This document shows positions 1 to 11,000 of a DNA stretch of 64,000 bases, piece after piece. Below the pieces are notes generated by a model that was not told the DNA's origin, ran no database searches, and saw only the letters and a program-made list of their open reading frames with translations. Where the stretch lies: positions 1 to 64,000 of the forward strand of contig VSPN01000002.1 of the NCBI GenBank assembly GCA_009775355.1, in the 5' to 3' direction. Each line of letters opens with the position of its first letter. Position 1 is the stretch's first letter. Made by a program: the position numbers and the translations under genes. The DNA is from Muribaculaceae bacterium. Lineage in GTDB: Bacteria > Bacteroidota > Bacteroidia > Bacteroidales > Muribaculaceae.

Positions 1-7
1 TAAACAT

Positions 8-44
8 AGCGTTTTTGATTGCAAAGTTCGCAACCAAAAACGCT
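8..44. terminator. Hairpin, terminator-like
   Basis: Ten-base perfect arms (AGCGTTTTTG at 8-17, CAAAAACGCT at 35-44) enclose a second small stem, TTGC/GCAA. No clear T-run follows on either strand, and the gene it serves may lie outside the window to the left. Seen directly; the terminator role is inferred. Confidence 0.45.
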
Positions 45-197
45 TTGATAAAGTCGGCCGATTTCGGACGGATACGAAGCATATCCGCGAGTCCGCCGCG
101 AAGTAAACAGGTATCATCGCTTCGAATCCGGATGCTGTCGTAAAGTTACTATTTCGTCTGCACGGTTCTACTGTCGGCGTCCCGGAGGTCCGCCGCT

Positions 198-300
198 CCC
201 GGTGTATGCTTCGGTGTATGCTTCGGTGTTTGTTCCCGGTGTTTGCTCCAGGTGCTTGTTCGCGGTGTTTGTTCCCGGTGTCTGCTGCCGGTGCTGGCTT
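198..300. repeat. Degenerate 12-14 base tandem repeat
   Basis: About eight imperfect copies of a unit close to CCGGTGTTTGTT run head to tail. The copies differ at the third and fourth T/A/C positions and by one or two inserted bases, so the reading frame is not kept. No convincing gene covers them; a 66-codon minus-strand frame here only reads Thr/Pro/Ser-rich repeat translation. Confidence 0.75.
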
Positions 301-317
301 TGGCTTGTTTATTATGA

Positions 318-371
318 ATCCGAAATAAATGCGTCTTGAGCATCTGCATTCAAGACGCATTTATTTCGGAT
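318..371 (-). terminator. 22-bp perfect hairpin downstream of the M6 protease gene
   Basis: Arms at 318-339 and 350-371 are perfect reverse complements over 22 bases, with a 10-base loop (GCATCTGCAT). It lies about 85 bases after the minus-strand stop of the metalloprotease gene, so it may end or protect that transcript. No T-run follows on the minus strand, so a factor-independent terminator is not certain. Confidence 0.6.
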
Positions 372-380
372 GGATACTCT

Positions 381-433
381 CAGACCTTCAGTTGTTTATC
401 CCCAGGTCTTTCAGTTGTTTATTCCCCGGTCTT
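381..433. repeat. Two-copy direct repeat of about 25 bases
   Basis: The segment TTCAGTTGTTTAT followed by CCCC occurs twice (about 387-403 and 410-427), each flanked by GACC/GGTCTT. The second copy has one extra T. It sits between the protease stop and the 22-bp hairpin. No coding function seen. Confidence 0.65.
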
Positions 434-454
434 AATGAGGGTCTGACGGCCACG

Positions 455-3220
455 TCATTTCGTCAGGTGGATTTTTTTGCCGTTGATTATGTAGATGCCC
501 GGCGGAAGACGGTCGGGTGAGGTGCGGATGCGGATGCCTTGCAGACTGTAGATTGTGGATTCTTCTTTGTGTCGTGTAACGTCTGCCGCAATTTCTTCTA
601 CACTTACGTCTGTCGGATCGTCCATGCCTTCTTCCACTTTCATTATCTCTGACCACATAGAGTGGCGGCCGGCGTATAGCCCCCGCACAGCAAAGGCATA
701 TTTTTCTGCCGGATCAAGCTCGCCGATAAGGAACGAACAGATCTCGCCTCCACAGAACTGGTCGGCAACTTCCGGTCCGACGCTGACATATCTTACAGGG
801 CTCATCTGATCATGTATGTAGTATAGCCGGATATCATCAAGACAGATGTAGCCTCCTGTCACGCCCTCTTCGCGTTTCACTACGAGGCGCACGCTGTCTG
901 CTTCGCACACATCTATTGTCTCAACCATTTCACGTTTGCGGTCCGGCACATACCTCCACACTTCGCTCCATTCCTCACCTGCTGCTTTCTCCACGACCAG
1001 GTCGACGCCTGCCTTGCTCGTAGAGAACCAGAAGCTGATGCTGTCGATTTTCTCCCCGGGCACGGCTACGAGAAGACGTGCGTCTTCGTCGCGCAGCCTG
1101 ACCGAGGGCGAAGCCTGGCCGTATTCGGTCTCCATCCGTCCCTGTTTCGGTGTTATCTCCCATCCCTCAGGCAGCCCCGGATTTGTAGTCGTGAAGTCAT
1201 CGAAACCGTGCGTGAGCTCGCCCTCGGCGTCGTGGGTTCGTCCGTACAGACTGATCTCGTATCCGGTGGCGACAGGTATCTCCCGCCAGCGCGCCAGAAA
1301 CTCCGTACCGGTTATCTCTCGTGCCGGATAGGCCACAGGTGTGTATTCCTCGATCTGCCGCGCGAGTGTGACGAAACTGGCCACAGCCGTCTCCGACCTC
1401 AGTGAATTTAGCCGGCTCGACACAGTGACCTCGTATTCCGTCTCCGGCTCAAGACCATCCACTCTGACTTCTCCCGACTCTTCGGCCGTGGTGTAGTATA
1501 CCTCCGTGCCATCCTTCAGCAGACTGATCTCATAGGAGTCAGCGATGGGATCTCCCTTCCATGCTACAACGGCCGAAGTTCCCATGATATCCTTTGACGA
1601 TACTTCAGGTGTCGACAGCCGGTAGTCAGTGTCCGACAGAAGAAACCAGCAATGACCGTCCTCCTGCTCCTCGACCCACTCGAACCCGAAAGCCTTGCTG
1701 TTGTTCCAATTCAGGAAACTGTAGTTTCTGACATCTCGTGTTCCGGGGAACGCGTCCGAGTCATGTCCGGTGGAGGTCAGCAGCTTCCCGGCCTCCACGA
1801 TATCGACGCACTGGTGGTTCTGGTCATAATTGGGTTTGTTGACATCCCATTTGTACTGGTCTTCCTCGATATGCCATACAAGAATGCCGTGCCCGGGAAG
1901 ATAGCTGTCCCAGTCTGTCTGCTGGCGGTTCTCGATAAGAAAATACTCTCTGTCGTCGGGCCTGACGTCGATGCGGAAGCATTCGCCGGAATCCATATAA
2001 GGAGAGATACTGATCTTACGGGCTTCGCCCGGATCAAGATGAGTCGGCTCACACCATCCGAGAGAATAACGCTCGAAGGCCGAAAAGGGAGCCGGACAGT
2101 TCTGGTCGTTGTTGTACGATCCCGAAGACATCACGTCCCAGTTGCCGACGTTGTTCGGCGGGTTACCCATAGGCGACGAGTTGTTATAGTGGTCGGCGAG
2201 ACCAAGCACATGTCCGAACTCATGCACGAACGTTCCGATTCCGACCGGCAGGTTGCTCACTCCGTTCACCTGTTGCGACACGGTGTAGCGGTCAACGGTC
2301 ACACCGTCAACCTCGAATTCGGCATGGATCGCCGAAAGTTTGAAACTGTGGGGCCAGATTGAGTCCGAGACCGGAGAGTCAGCCTGGCCGTAGCCGGCGT
2401 ACAGGCAGTAGACATTGTCTATCAATCCGTCTCCGTCGGTGTCGAACTGCCTGAAATCAATATCATACATGCTGTCGGCAAGAGGCACGACCTCCTGAAT
2501 CATCCTGTATGTGGCGGCCGATCCACCGTCTCCTGCATAATCGGCATATCCTCCCGACACCTGTATCGGTCCTAAAACATGGAAATCAGGGCGGTACTTT
2601 CCGAGTGAGCCTTTGTAATAATAGTCGTAGGCGGAGCCGTGGCAGCCGTTGTCGGAGAATCCCTCCTCATGGAAGAAGCGGTCATAGTATTCACGAGGAT
2701 CGCCCATGCCGGCGCATTCGTCAAATTTCTTGTCGGCAAATTCCACAAGAATCACAAGCACGTCACGGTCGCCTGTGGTCGGCACATTGTAGTTTATCCT
2801 CACCACTCTGTCCTGGCCGGGCCTACAGCCCTCACTGTCGCGGTCGGATGCTTTCGCGCGGGCCACTCCCCAGTCCTTGCCGAACTGTCTGTCTATGGCC
2901 TCGCGGTCGATGCCGGATAGAAAATGCCTGGCGTCCGCATCGCGCATGGACTCATCGGCAGCCACTATGCCGCTCGTCACGATATCAGACCCGTCGAGCC
3001 TGGCATACTCATAATTGCGCGTGGCGCGGTTGTAGAGCAGGGCGTAACCGTCGGTGCTGTACGCCATGTTGTGATATTCGTCTCCGGCGCGGCGTATTGT
3101 CAGTGTGCTGCCGTCGCTCTGGCGCACGGAGATAAGGCCCGGATATGCGGGAACCGCTGCAGCCGGAAGCGCGCTAAGAAGTAGCAGAGACGCTCCTGTC
3201 AGTTTTCTGTATATTCTCAT
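455..3220 (-). CDS. Secreted M6-family metalloprotease with Fn3 domains
   Basis: Predicted exported zinc protease of 921 residues. A signal peptide (residues 1-22, hydrophobic LLLLSALPAAAVPA) leads into an M6 (immune-inhibitor-A type) catalytic domain; the zinc motif HEFGHVLGLADH is near residue 333, with its three metal ligands and catalytic Glu intact. An Asp-rich calcium-like segment (DTDGDGLID) lies shortly before it. Two fibronectin type III-like domains follow (about 540-645 and 645-690 onward), with an embedded anchor-J-like segment (DDFTTTNPGLPEGW). The end (YSLQGIRI ... GIYIINGKK) looks like a short type IX sorting tail. Last of three secreted-protein genes on this strand, 11 bases after its neighbour. 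Substrate unknown; a host or dietary protein is possible but inferred. Confidence 0.88.
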   Translation of the reverse strand: MRIYRKLTGASLLLLSALPAAAVPAYPGLISVRQSDGSTLTIRRAGDEYHNMAYSTDGYALLYNRATRNYEYARLDGSDIVTSGIVAADESMRDADARHFLSGIDREAIDRQFGKDWGVARAKASDRDSEGCRPGQDRVVRINYNVPTTGDRDVLVILVEFADKKFDECAGMGDPREYYDRFFHEEGFSDNGCHGSAYDYYYKGSLGKYRPDFHVLGPIQVSGGYADYAGDGGSAATYRMIQEVVPLADSMYDIDFRQFDTDGDGLIDNVYCLYAGYGQADSPVSDSIWPHSFKLSAIHAEFEVDGVTVDRYTVSQQVNGVSNLPVGIGTFVHEFGHVLGLADHYNNSSPMGNPPNNVGNWDVMSSGSYNNDQNCPAPFSAFERYSLGWCEPTHLDPGEARKISISPYMDSGECFRIDVRPDDREYFLIENRQQTDWDSYLPGHGILVWHIEEDQYKWDVNKPNYDQNHQCVDIVEAGKLLTSTGHDSDAFPGTRDVRNYSFLNWNNSKAFGFEWVEEQEDGHCWFLLSDTDYRLSTPEVSSKDIMGTSAVVAWKGDPIADSYEISLLKDGTEVYYTTAEESGEVRVDGLEPETEYEVTVSSRLNSLRSETAVASFVTLARQIEEYTPVAYPAREITGTEFLARWREIPVATGYEISLYGRTHDAEGELTHGFDDFTTTNPGLPEGWEITPKQGRMETEYGQASPSVRLRDEDARLLVAVPGEKIDSISFWFSTSKAGVDLVVEKAAGEEWSEVWRYVPDRKREMVETIDVCEADSVRLVVKREEGVTGGYICLDDIRLYYIHDQMSPVRYVSVGPEVADQFCGGEICSFLIGELDPAEKYAFAVRGLYAGRHSMWSEIMKVEEGMDDPTDVSVEEIAADVTRHKEESTIYSLQGIRIRTSPDRLPPGIYIINGKKIHLTK

Positions 3221-3231
3221 ATGTCGAATGT

Positions 3232-4944
3232 TTATTTCATAATTACTTTCCGTGAAGTCCCGTCGCTGTAGCGGACTATGTTCACTCCGGTCTGCGGCGA
3301 GTCGAGACGGCGTCCGGTCAGGTCGAATATGGCCTCGATGTGTATATCGCTGTCTGTGACGTTTCCGACTCCGCCTCCCTGAGGCAACGGTGCTGTCTCG
3401 CTGTTGTAGACCTCGCAGTCGTTCGGATCGGAGGCATTGAAATTGCTCACAAACGCCACGACCGACATATTTTCCGGTCTGTAGCCGTCCGGTATGCTGA
3501 TCTTATAGCTGTAGGTCTTCTCTTCATCTTCCGTAAGAGTCACCGCATCGCCGAGAGGAGCCGTGACAAACCGGCGGACAACATGGTCATGCAGATAGTC
3601 GTCATAGTCAGGCGCCTGATATGACACTATGCCGTTTTCGACCAGAAGAACGCTGAGCACCGGGTTATCTCCGGTCTTCATCCCTTTCACTTTCCGCAGC
3701 CTGACGTCGATGCCGAGTTCGCCGCCGGCTTCATAGTTCTGGTCTATTCCGACGGTTACCTGCGCCCCGAGTTCCTGACGCGCCTTGATCCTGTCAGCTA
3801 TCGTCCGGGATTCCGGAACTTCGGTCACCGGGCCAGGGTTACCCTCGGAGGGAGTGCGGTCGAACATCAGGGCGGGAGCATATGACGAGCCGTCGCTCCT
3901 GTTGTAGAAGAAGAGCAGTTCTCGGCTTCCGGGCGCGGTCATGGTGTCCTCTCCGAATCCGATATGATGGCAGACGAGAACGATATTGTCGAGGTGCCTG
4001 ATTCCATCCTCGATCCGCTCCTTTCCTGCAGGACACTGAGAGCACATCTGACCGGTGAATTCCTCAAGGAGCAGCTTGCGCGGAACGATATCGCTCACTC
4101 CTGTTACCGAGACGGCAGTGTTGTCGTTGAATGCGTAGTCATCCGGCGCTCCGGCCACCGAGATGACCCGGAGCTCCACGGGAGTTTCCCCTGTTTTGTA
4201 GAATTCCTCCACAGGCAAGTGGAAATATCCGATCTCTCCTGGAAGCGTTTCATCGACAATCGCGTCAGCCTCACGTGCTCCCTCGCCCCAGTCATACGAG
4301 AGCCGTATGCCTGTCAGTATGGTTGATGTGTTGTTGCGCAGCAGACCGGTTATCTCGAAAGGACTGCCGGCCTCTACTGTGACAGGTTCAGCCGAAATCA
4401 GAGCCACATCGTTCTTTTCATAGCTGCCGCCGTCAACGAGGAGCTGAATGCAGAGAGGAGCATATCCTTCAGCCGAGCGGTCTTTCCAGACACAGCCGTC
4501 AGATGTCCAGCAGCTGCCCGGCACGCAGGATAGCGAACCGACATGCGACATACCTGCCTTTAGATTCGCCGACAGTTCATATCCGGCATAGAAATCCCCT
4601 TCCGGCCAGTCGATGGGAGAGTCGAACAGGATGTCGCTCCATCCCTGATAGAGCATGCCTGTCCGGAATGAAATAATATCCGCGCCCTCCGTACTGTTTC
4701 TCAAGAACACGCGCACTCCTTTCGTGGCATCGCTCATCAGACCTATCCGGACTCCGGTGATCTTTGTCCCGGCATACATAGGGAATTCTTCCGCCGGCAT
4801 GCATATGGCGACGGATTCCGCTGTAAGCGGATGTTCCACATTGCCTCCGTCGCAATATCCGAGCGATATGTCATCGGCCGAGACCGGTATGACGCACAGC
4901 GCCAGAGCTGATAATGATATTGTAAATTTATTCATAAGTCTCAT
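3232..4944 (-). CDS. Omp28-related secreted protein with thioredoxin-like CxxC
   Basis: A 570-residue exported protein with a signal peptide (about 1-23). The middle carries EEFTGQMCSQCPAG near residue 300, the CxxC-containing start of the Omp28/thioredoxin-like domain seen in Bacteroidota surface lipoprotein-like proteins. The N-terminal half (about 30-280) is beta-rich and resembles the binding modules paired with such domains. The C-terminus (IFDLTGRRLD ... RKVIMK) resembles a type IX secretion sorting tail. It is followed 11 bases later by the M6 protease gene, so the two are probably cotranscribed. A redox or scaffold role at the surface is inferred; the family has no firm function. Confidence 0.75.
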   Translation of the reverse strand: MRLMNKFTISLSALALCVIPVSADDISLGYCDGGNVEHPLTAESVAICMPAEEFPMYAGTKITGVRIGLMSDATKGVRVFLRNSTEGADIISFRTGMLYQGWSDILFDSPIDWPEGDFYAGYELSANLKAGMSHVGSLSCVPGSCWTSDGCVWKDRSAEGYAPLCIQLLVDGGSYEKNDVALISAEPVTVEAGSPFEITGLLRNNTSTILTGIRLSYDWGEGAREADAIVDETLPGEIGYFHLPVEEFYKTGETPVELRVISVAGAPDDYAFNDNTAVSVTGVSDIVPRKLLLEEFTGQMCSQCPAGKERIEDGIRHLDNIVLVCHHIGFGEDTMTAPGSRELLFFYNRSDGSSYAPALMFDRTPSEGNPGPVTEVPESRTIADRIKARQELGAQVTVGIDQNYEAGGELGIDVRLRKVKGMKTGDNPVLSVLLVENGIVSYQAPDYDDYLHDHVVRRFVTAPLGDAVTLTEDEEKTYSYKISIPDGYRPENMSVVAFVSNFNASDPNDCEVYNSETAPLPQGGGVGNVTDSDIHIEAIFDLTGRRLDSPQTGVNIVRYSDGTSRKVIMK

Positions 4945-4955
4945 TGTCTGAAATC

Positions 4956-4993
4956 GAGAAGGGGGTCGGCCGTGCGGCCGGCCCCCCTTTCTC
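4956..4993 (-). terminator. GC-rich hairpin between the 2233-residue protein gene and the Omp28-like gene
   Basis: GAGAAGGGGG and CCCCCCTTTCTC pair around an inner GGCC/GGCC stem, with one small bulge. It sits in the 59-base gap after the large minus-strand gene. Read on the minus strand only a short mixed T tail follows, so termination may be partial and allow read-through into the next gene. Confidence 0.6.
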
Positions 4994-5003
4994 TTGATCG
5001 GTT

Positions 5004-8000
5004 TTACTTAATCATCAGTTTGAATGTGCGTGTTTCGCCATCCATTGCCACGCGGATCATGTAGACTCCGTCGTTCATGTCTATGTCAAGAATGTTCTCT
5101 CCTGCGGGCAGATTTGCCGCGAGGATGTTCAGACCTGATGCGTCAACGATGTTGACCGTCGCGTCAGATGGGACATCAACGAGAAGCCTGTCGCCCGGGA
5201 TGCGTGCCACACGCACATCTCCAGTCTCGATACCATCCACCGAGTTCAGCGTGCCGTCCTCGTTGAGGGCTATCATGCTGAATTCCGGTGCGGAATTGCC
5301 TGTAGCGTAGACTGCCTTCACAGCCCAGCGGTAGGCGCCATCAGATACATTCTTCCAGTTTATGTCGGAGAACTCAGTCGCCGATATCGGATCGGGAGTC
5401 AGAAGTGTCCATGCGCTCTCGTTGTCCATGTCTTTTGTGTTGAAGCGATAGACGAGATAACCCTTGTGGAAATATTTCGTTCCTGACACGAGTTGCGGAT
5501 GTTCGGGCGTCACGGCGTTTCTCGCGCTGACTTTCGACACCTTGATCTCAGCGGCAGCGTCCTTCAGCACAGGCTGCGGATCACCGATGGCAGGAGCTTT
5601 CTCGCGGTCTCGCTTGCCGAGGTTCTCCATGTAGACATGGATGAGGTTGTTGTAGTCGAATCCTGACACGGAGGATGACAGCGTCAACCATCCCTGGCCG
5701 AAGTTCGCCCAGTCGCCGCGTCCGGTCTGGCAGGGACCCTGGTCGATGCCGAGCGCGTTGCCCGAGCCGTGGAACTCATATCCGATAAGCAGGGACTCGT
5801 CTCCGTTGACATGATACGGAGTATCGAACTCGATCTCGTTCCATCTGTCGAGTGTGATGTCCGAGCCGGTGCCGGTGGCCACTTCCTCCACAGTGCCCGA
5901 TACCATGTCTATACGCCATATCTTCGCAACCCAGTAGGCTGACGATGACACGGGATTATCGCTACTGCTTGTCGGGAAGAATGAGATCTTCGTGATGTCA
6001 TACTCCTTCATCCGCATTGTCTCGAGATCTTCGGGCAGGAAAGCCTGTGCCACAGCGCAGAACCCGGTCGATGTGCCGAAGCCGGCGTAGGGCTTGCCGT
6101 TGTCCCAGTGCACCCATCCCTCTGCAGGAGCGTATGATCCCGGCTCACGCCATGTCAGATCCACCTTGGAGTTGTCGGCCGACGCCACGGCGTCCACATA
6201 TGCAGGAGCCTCCTTGATCTCGGAGAGTTCATAGCTGAGAGACACCTCCTCTTTGTCTATTTTTGTCTTTTCGTCTATCTCCTCATAGCCGGGAAGGACG
6301 ACTCTGACATTGTAGTCACGGTTTTTCATTACTTCAGGAATCTCGACCTTGCCGTCAGTCCCGGCTTCCGCGCGATATGTCAGGTCACTGAAGCTGAGCG
6401 ACACTTTGGCACCGGCGGCGGAAAGCGAATTGTCGGTACTGAGATTCATCTTCACAAGCGATACCTTCCCTTTCGGAAGTTTCTTTGAGAACGCAGCGGC
6501 GGAAGTGGCACCTCCTTCATATAGAGCCTTCACCGCATAGTGGTAATCGGCGTCAGGCTGCTCTTTCCATGAAGCGTCGGCATAGCTGTCTGTGTCAAGC
6601 GGAGAAGAGTTAACCCTCACCCACTTCTGCTCGTTCTCCTTGTCGGATGCAAGCATTCGGTAGACATCGCAATGCACGGGTTCCTTCTCTGTAACGGTAC
6701 CGACGGGTTTGTCATTTATGTGGGCCTTGACCATCCAGCCTGCACCCATCGACGAACGCATCCATAGATAACGCCCCTTTTCCTGATCAAAGTCATATCT
6801 CCACATCGCTTCATCATCGGCGCCCTCTGAATCATCAAGGACGAAAGGTGTATGCTCATTGGTCGTTGTCGCTGCAAATCCTATATAATAGGTGTCTTTG
6901 GAATTGATCTTCACAGGCTCGTCAAGTCTGACCTTGACCCATGTGCCGACTTCCTCGGGAGTCACGTCATAACGCTGGCGATATATCTCATGCTCCTCCT
7001 CCAGATCCTCTCTGTCCCAGCGGGGAAGATCCGGACGCAGGTTACGGCGCCATACCACCGGCCAATAAGTGGTGGCGGCATTGGCGTAGAAACTGATCTC
7101 ATCAATATAGAAGTCGGTATAGTCATAACCTGTGCGTGCCTCGGGAGTCACACGATAGCCGACCGCAAGTTCATTTCCGAGTCTGAATCCGGACAAAGCC
7201 ATGCCGGGATTGTAATTTCCGGAATTTATATCAAGGCCAACGGCGGCTGTAGGCTCGGTCCATGCGAGACGCGCCTCACTGATATAATCCACCGCCTGCA
7301 AGTCTGTCACGGCGGGTGCGGAGAATGTCAGCGCGGCATCATGGCCGGTCTCCGCATTTTCTACCTTGAGATCGGCGGTGTATAGGTCATAGTAAGGCTT
7401 GACAGCCTTCACCTTGTAGTCTGCGAAACGAATATCCTCGAACGACACCGATGACTCTCCCTCTTCTACAGTCTTAATCAAGCTCTTACCGTCACCCGAG
7501 AAATAGACGTTGGTGCCCTCGGCCTTTCCGTTCCCGGCATTGACGTTGACAGTCACCGTCGAGTAACGTCCCTTGTCGACTCCGTCGGAGAATGTAGGAT
7601 CGGAGTTAACGCCGAGACCCCATTCATACGGATTGCCGTAATATGAGACCACCGCATAACGGTAGGGTTTGTTCTCTGCGGCACCCCAGCTTTCATCAGT
7701 GAAGCTGTTGCCTGACACAGGCTCCTCGTTCACTTTTGTCCACATTTCGATCCAGCCGTCTTCCTCTCCCGGTTCGATTCGGAAAATATTATATCCCTTT
7801 ATATCGTGTTTGAGGGATTTGCAGGTGGCGGGAGCGTATATCGGTGTTTCAAGGAGCTCCATTCCATACTGGTCAGGACCGGATTTCCTCTCTCCGCTTT
7901 CGGATGCGGAGACATTGGGCACGGCCGGTTCCTCAAGCATCGCATTGTTGACATTGACCACTCTTTTTTCAGGAATCCCGGCAGGTTTCCCGACCCATGG

Positions 8001-11000
8001 CACAGGCGCGGAGTTAGGATCATTGCCGAACACAGCCTGAATGGCCCAGTTGTATTGCATGGATTCAGGAAGGATATCGTGTGCTGTAGTCCATTCATTC
8101 ATCACAGGGTCAAGAATCACGTCACCGCCCTCCGCAAGAGGACCGCTGTCGAATCCAACTGGATAAGACCCTGAGTTACACATCATCTTGAAGCCGATGA
8201 GAAGGCTCTTTGTCGTGTCGATCCTGTACGGCTCCGACAGCTGGAATGTGTTCCATTGTTTATATTTGTCTGTAGTCACATCCTCCATATACACCGGAAC
8301 CTCGTTCCCTTCCGGACCCTGCCATACGGTCAATGAAATTCTTGAATGGCACATCGGCATGAGACGCACTGCCTTGAGCAGGAGATCACTGCCGACTCCA
8401 AGAGCCGCAAGCTCGTCTGCCGAATAACGGTGTGCTATGGAAATTATATTCTCTCCTCCGAACATTCCGGCGATATTCTGCGTCGCTTTCGAGACAGTCA
8501 CATCCTCCACCGGATCCTCCCAGGAGATCTCCGCTTTCTCGCCGCGGTCAAGAGCCTTTACAGAGAAAGGTGCCGCCGTGACAGGAGAAAGGTTCAGGTA
8601 TGACATTTCACATTCTCCTGTTCCGTACCAGTCTTCAAATCTGGTTCCTGGCTGACTCAGCGGCTGATAGCCGTCGGCCTCTATCGTAAACGCGGTGTAT
8701 GCCTTGTTCGCATATGCCCCTGTAATTGTGAAATTGCCTTCCGCATCTGTCTCCGCTGTCAGCTCGTTGTCTCCTATGGCGGTGACTTTGGCACCTGCCA
8801 CCGGTGTAGTATAGTCAATGGCGCTGCATACCTTGCCTTTCACTGTGATCTCTTCGCATTTCCGCATCTGGTCAAAGTCCATGACAACAGTCTCGCCAGG
8901 CTCTGCCTGACCGTATATATAGCCTGTCTGCCAGCCCTTTTTATTTGCCTCTATGCTGATACTGCCCCAGCCGACCGGGAAATAAGGTATCTCATATTTT
9001 CCTTCAGCGTCTGTCACTCCCTGTAGCCAAGGGTTGTATGTGCCGCCGTTTACCGTGACACCCTCAACCGGATTGCCATCGGTGTCGGTGATCGTACCGG
9101 TGATCCGTGCTGACACTGAATGATCGATAAAGAACGTGACATCCGGACGATAACTGTAATATCTACCTACAGTCTGATCAGGAGCTGCCGGATCCGGACG
9201 GTTTACCCTGTCATCCCATACCCGGGACACTCCAAGACCGCATTCGGTCACATAGTTGAACATGCCGTAGCCTTGCGACAGCATCAGGTTGGCATCATGG
9301 GCACCTTCGACAATCACCACTATATTGCCTCCCTCATATGAGTACGGCTTGTCGAACGGGATCCTGACATCTGTCATTCCGCGCATCAGATCGAGAGTGC
9401 CGTCAAATACTTTCGTCATTGAATAGTCTGCGGGAATCCATCCTTTGTATAAATCATTCTCAGTGGTAGAACCTATATATACTTTGAATGGAGTCTTCGG
9501 ATAATCGGAATCCATACCGAACTGGACCTTGAACGACATGGAGTTGATATTGCCGGCTATGTTTCCGAGATCCTCGGCATGATAAATATATTCGCTGAAA
9601 TTGAAATATTCGCAACTGAACGGCTGTGCCATTGAAAGGTCTGACGAGTTGCCTACGGTCATCGCGCGTATGCCCGGCTCCTGAATGTCAAGATAGCGGG
9701 GAGCTGACACATTGTCGGCCTCACACCTGTCACCGTCCATGATCACGCGTCCGCGTATGGCGAAACGACCTACGGCATTAGGCACTGTCCATTCGATATT
9801 GGCAGTGCCACTGTTTCCGGAGTTGACCGGCCGGCTCACCGTCTGTTCGCCAAGAACATTTTCGTCATCATCTATAAGCTGGATCTTGAATGATCCGGAG
9901 CGGGCTGTACCACGGTTTGTATATGTCACTCCTGTGGTGATCCTGTCGCCGACCGTCGGGGCGTCGTTCAGGTTGCGCACCGAAGTGGCTTCCACATTTT
10001 TGTCAGTGACTTCCTCTATGCGGAAATCCTCAAACCAGAGACGGTGCTGCGAACAGTCATGGACCCAAAGGGAGAAGTAATAGGTTCCGGTTTCGCCGAC
10101 AGTGAATTCACTAACCTCGACAGGAGCATACTCGCCGTTTGTAGTCATGTCGGCATACGACACGAGTGTATTCGTCTGAGCCGCGCGAGTCTTGGCCTTG
10201 CCATATGAGAAGTCACATGAAAACAATCCGCTGGCATGACTCATGACCCAGAAGGAGGCTCGATATTTCTTTCCCTTCTCAAGGCGTACGGGAGCCGAAT
10301 AGAGACTCTCGTCGATATCAACTTCTGTCTGCGTGTAATCCCAGCCTATGGTGGAATTGCTCTCATGGCCGAAAGCATGACGGATATATAGGGTATGGCC
10401 GTCGGAGTTGTTGTCGACAATTTCCCATACCGGATAGGTCCTCTTGTTTTCCCAACCTTCTATAATAGGAAGACGTGCATTCGAACCGACCATCACACCC
10501 TCGGTGACGGCGGTACCTCCGAGTCCGGCATCGGTGCGTGCGGTCACCTCGTAAATATAGTTTCCATAGTCGGTCAGATCAGCGTCCTCGAAATAAGGTT
10601 CAGTCAGTCTGTCTGCCAGTAGTCTGCCTCCCGGCTGACGGACAACACGGTAACTGAGTCCTGTCTTGTCAAACCAACCGCCCCGGCGGCCGAATGACGG
10701 TTCTTCCCAGTCGAGAGTGATGATACCGCCGTCGGGATCGTAGTCGACCATGACATTCTCCGGAGTGCCGGGATAGTCGATCCCGACGAATGTATTCACC
10801 TCGGCAGGATCACCCTCGCCGGTGGTGTTGGACACAACCACCTTATATACATGCCGTCCTGCGGTCGTAGCCGGATCTGTCCAGCTCATCTTCCCGCCGG
10901 GAGTCACATTCTCACGTATTGTCTCAACCAACTCTCCGTCTCTGAAGATTCGCACGTCTGAAAGCAGATCGAGCTCCTCTCCCTTTTTACTGAGCGTCGG

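Noticed and set aside
198..300. CRISPR array
   Set aside because: Unit of 12-14 bases without spacers; no cas genes anywhere in the window.
149..349. 66-codon minus-strand frame with Thr/Pro repeats
   Set aside because: It follows the 12-14 base DNA repeat, whose unit length does not keep frame. No homology and no promoter seen.
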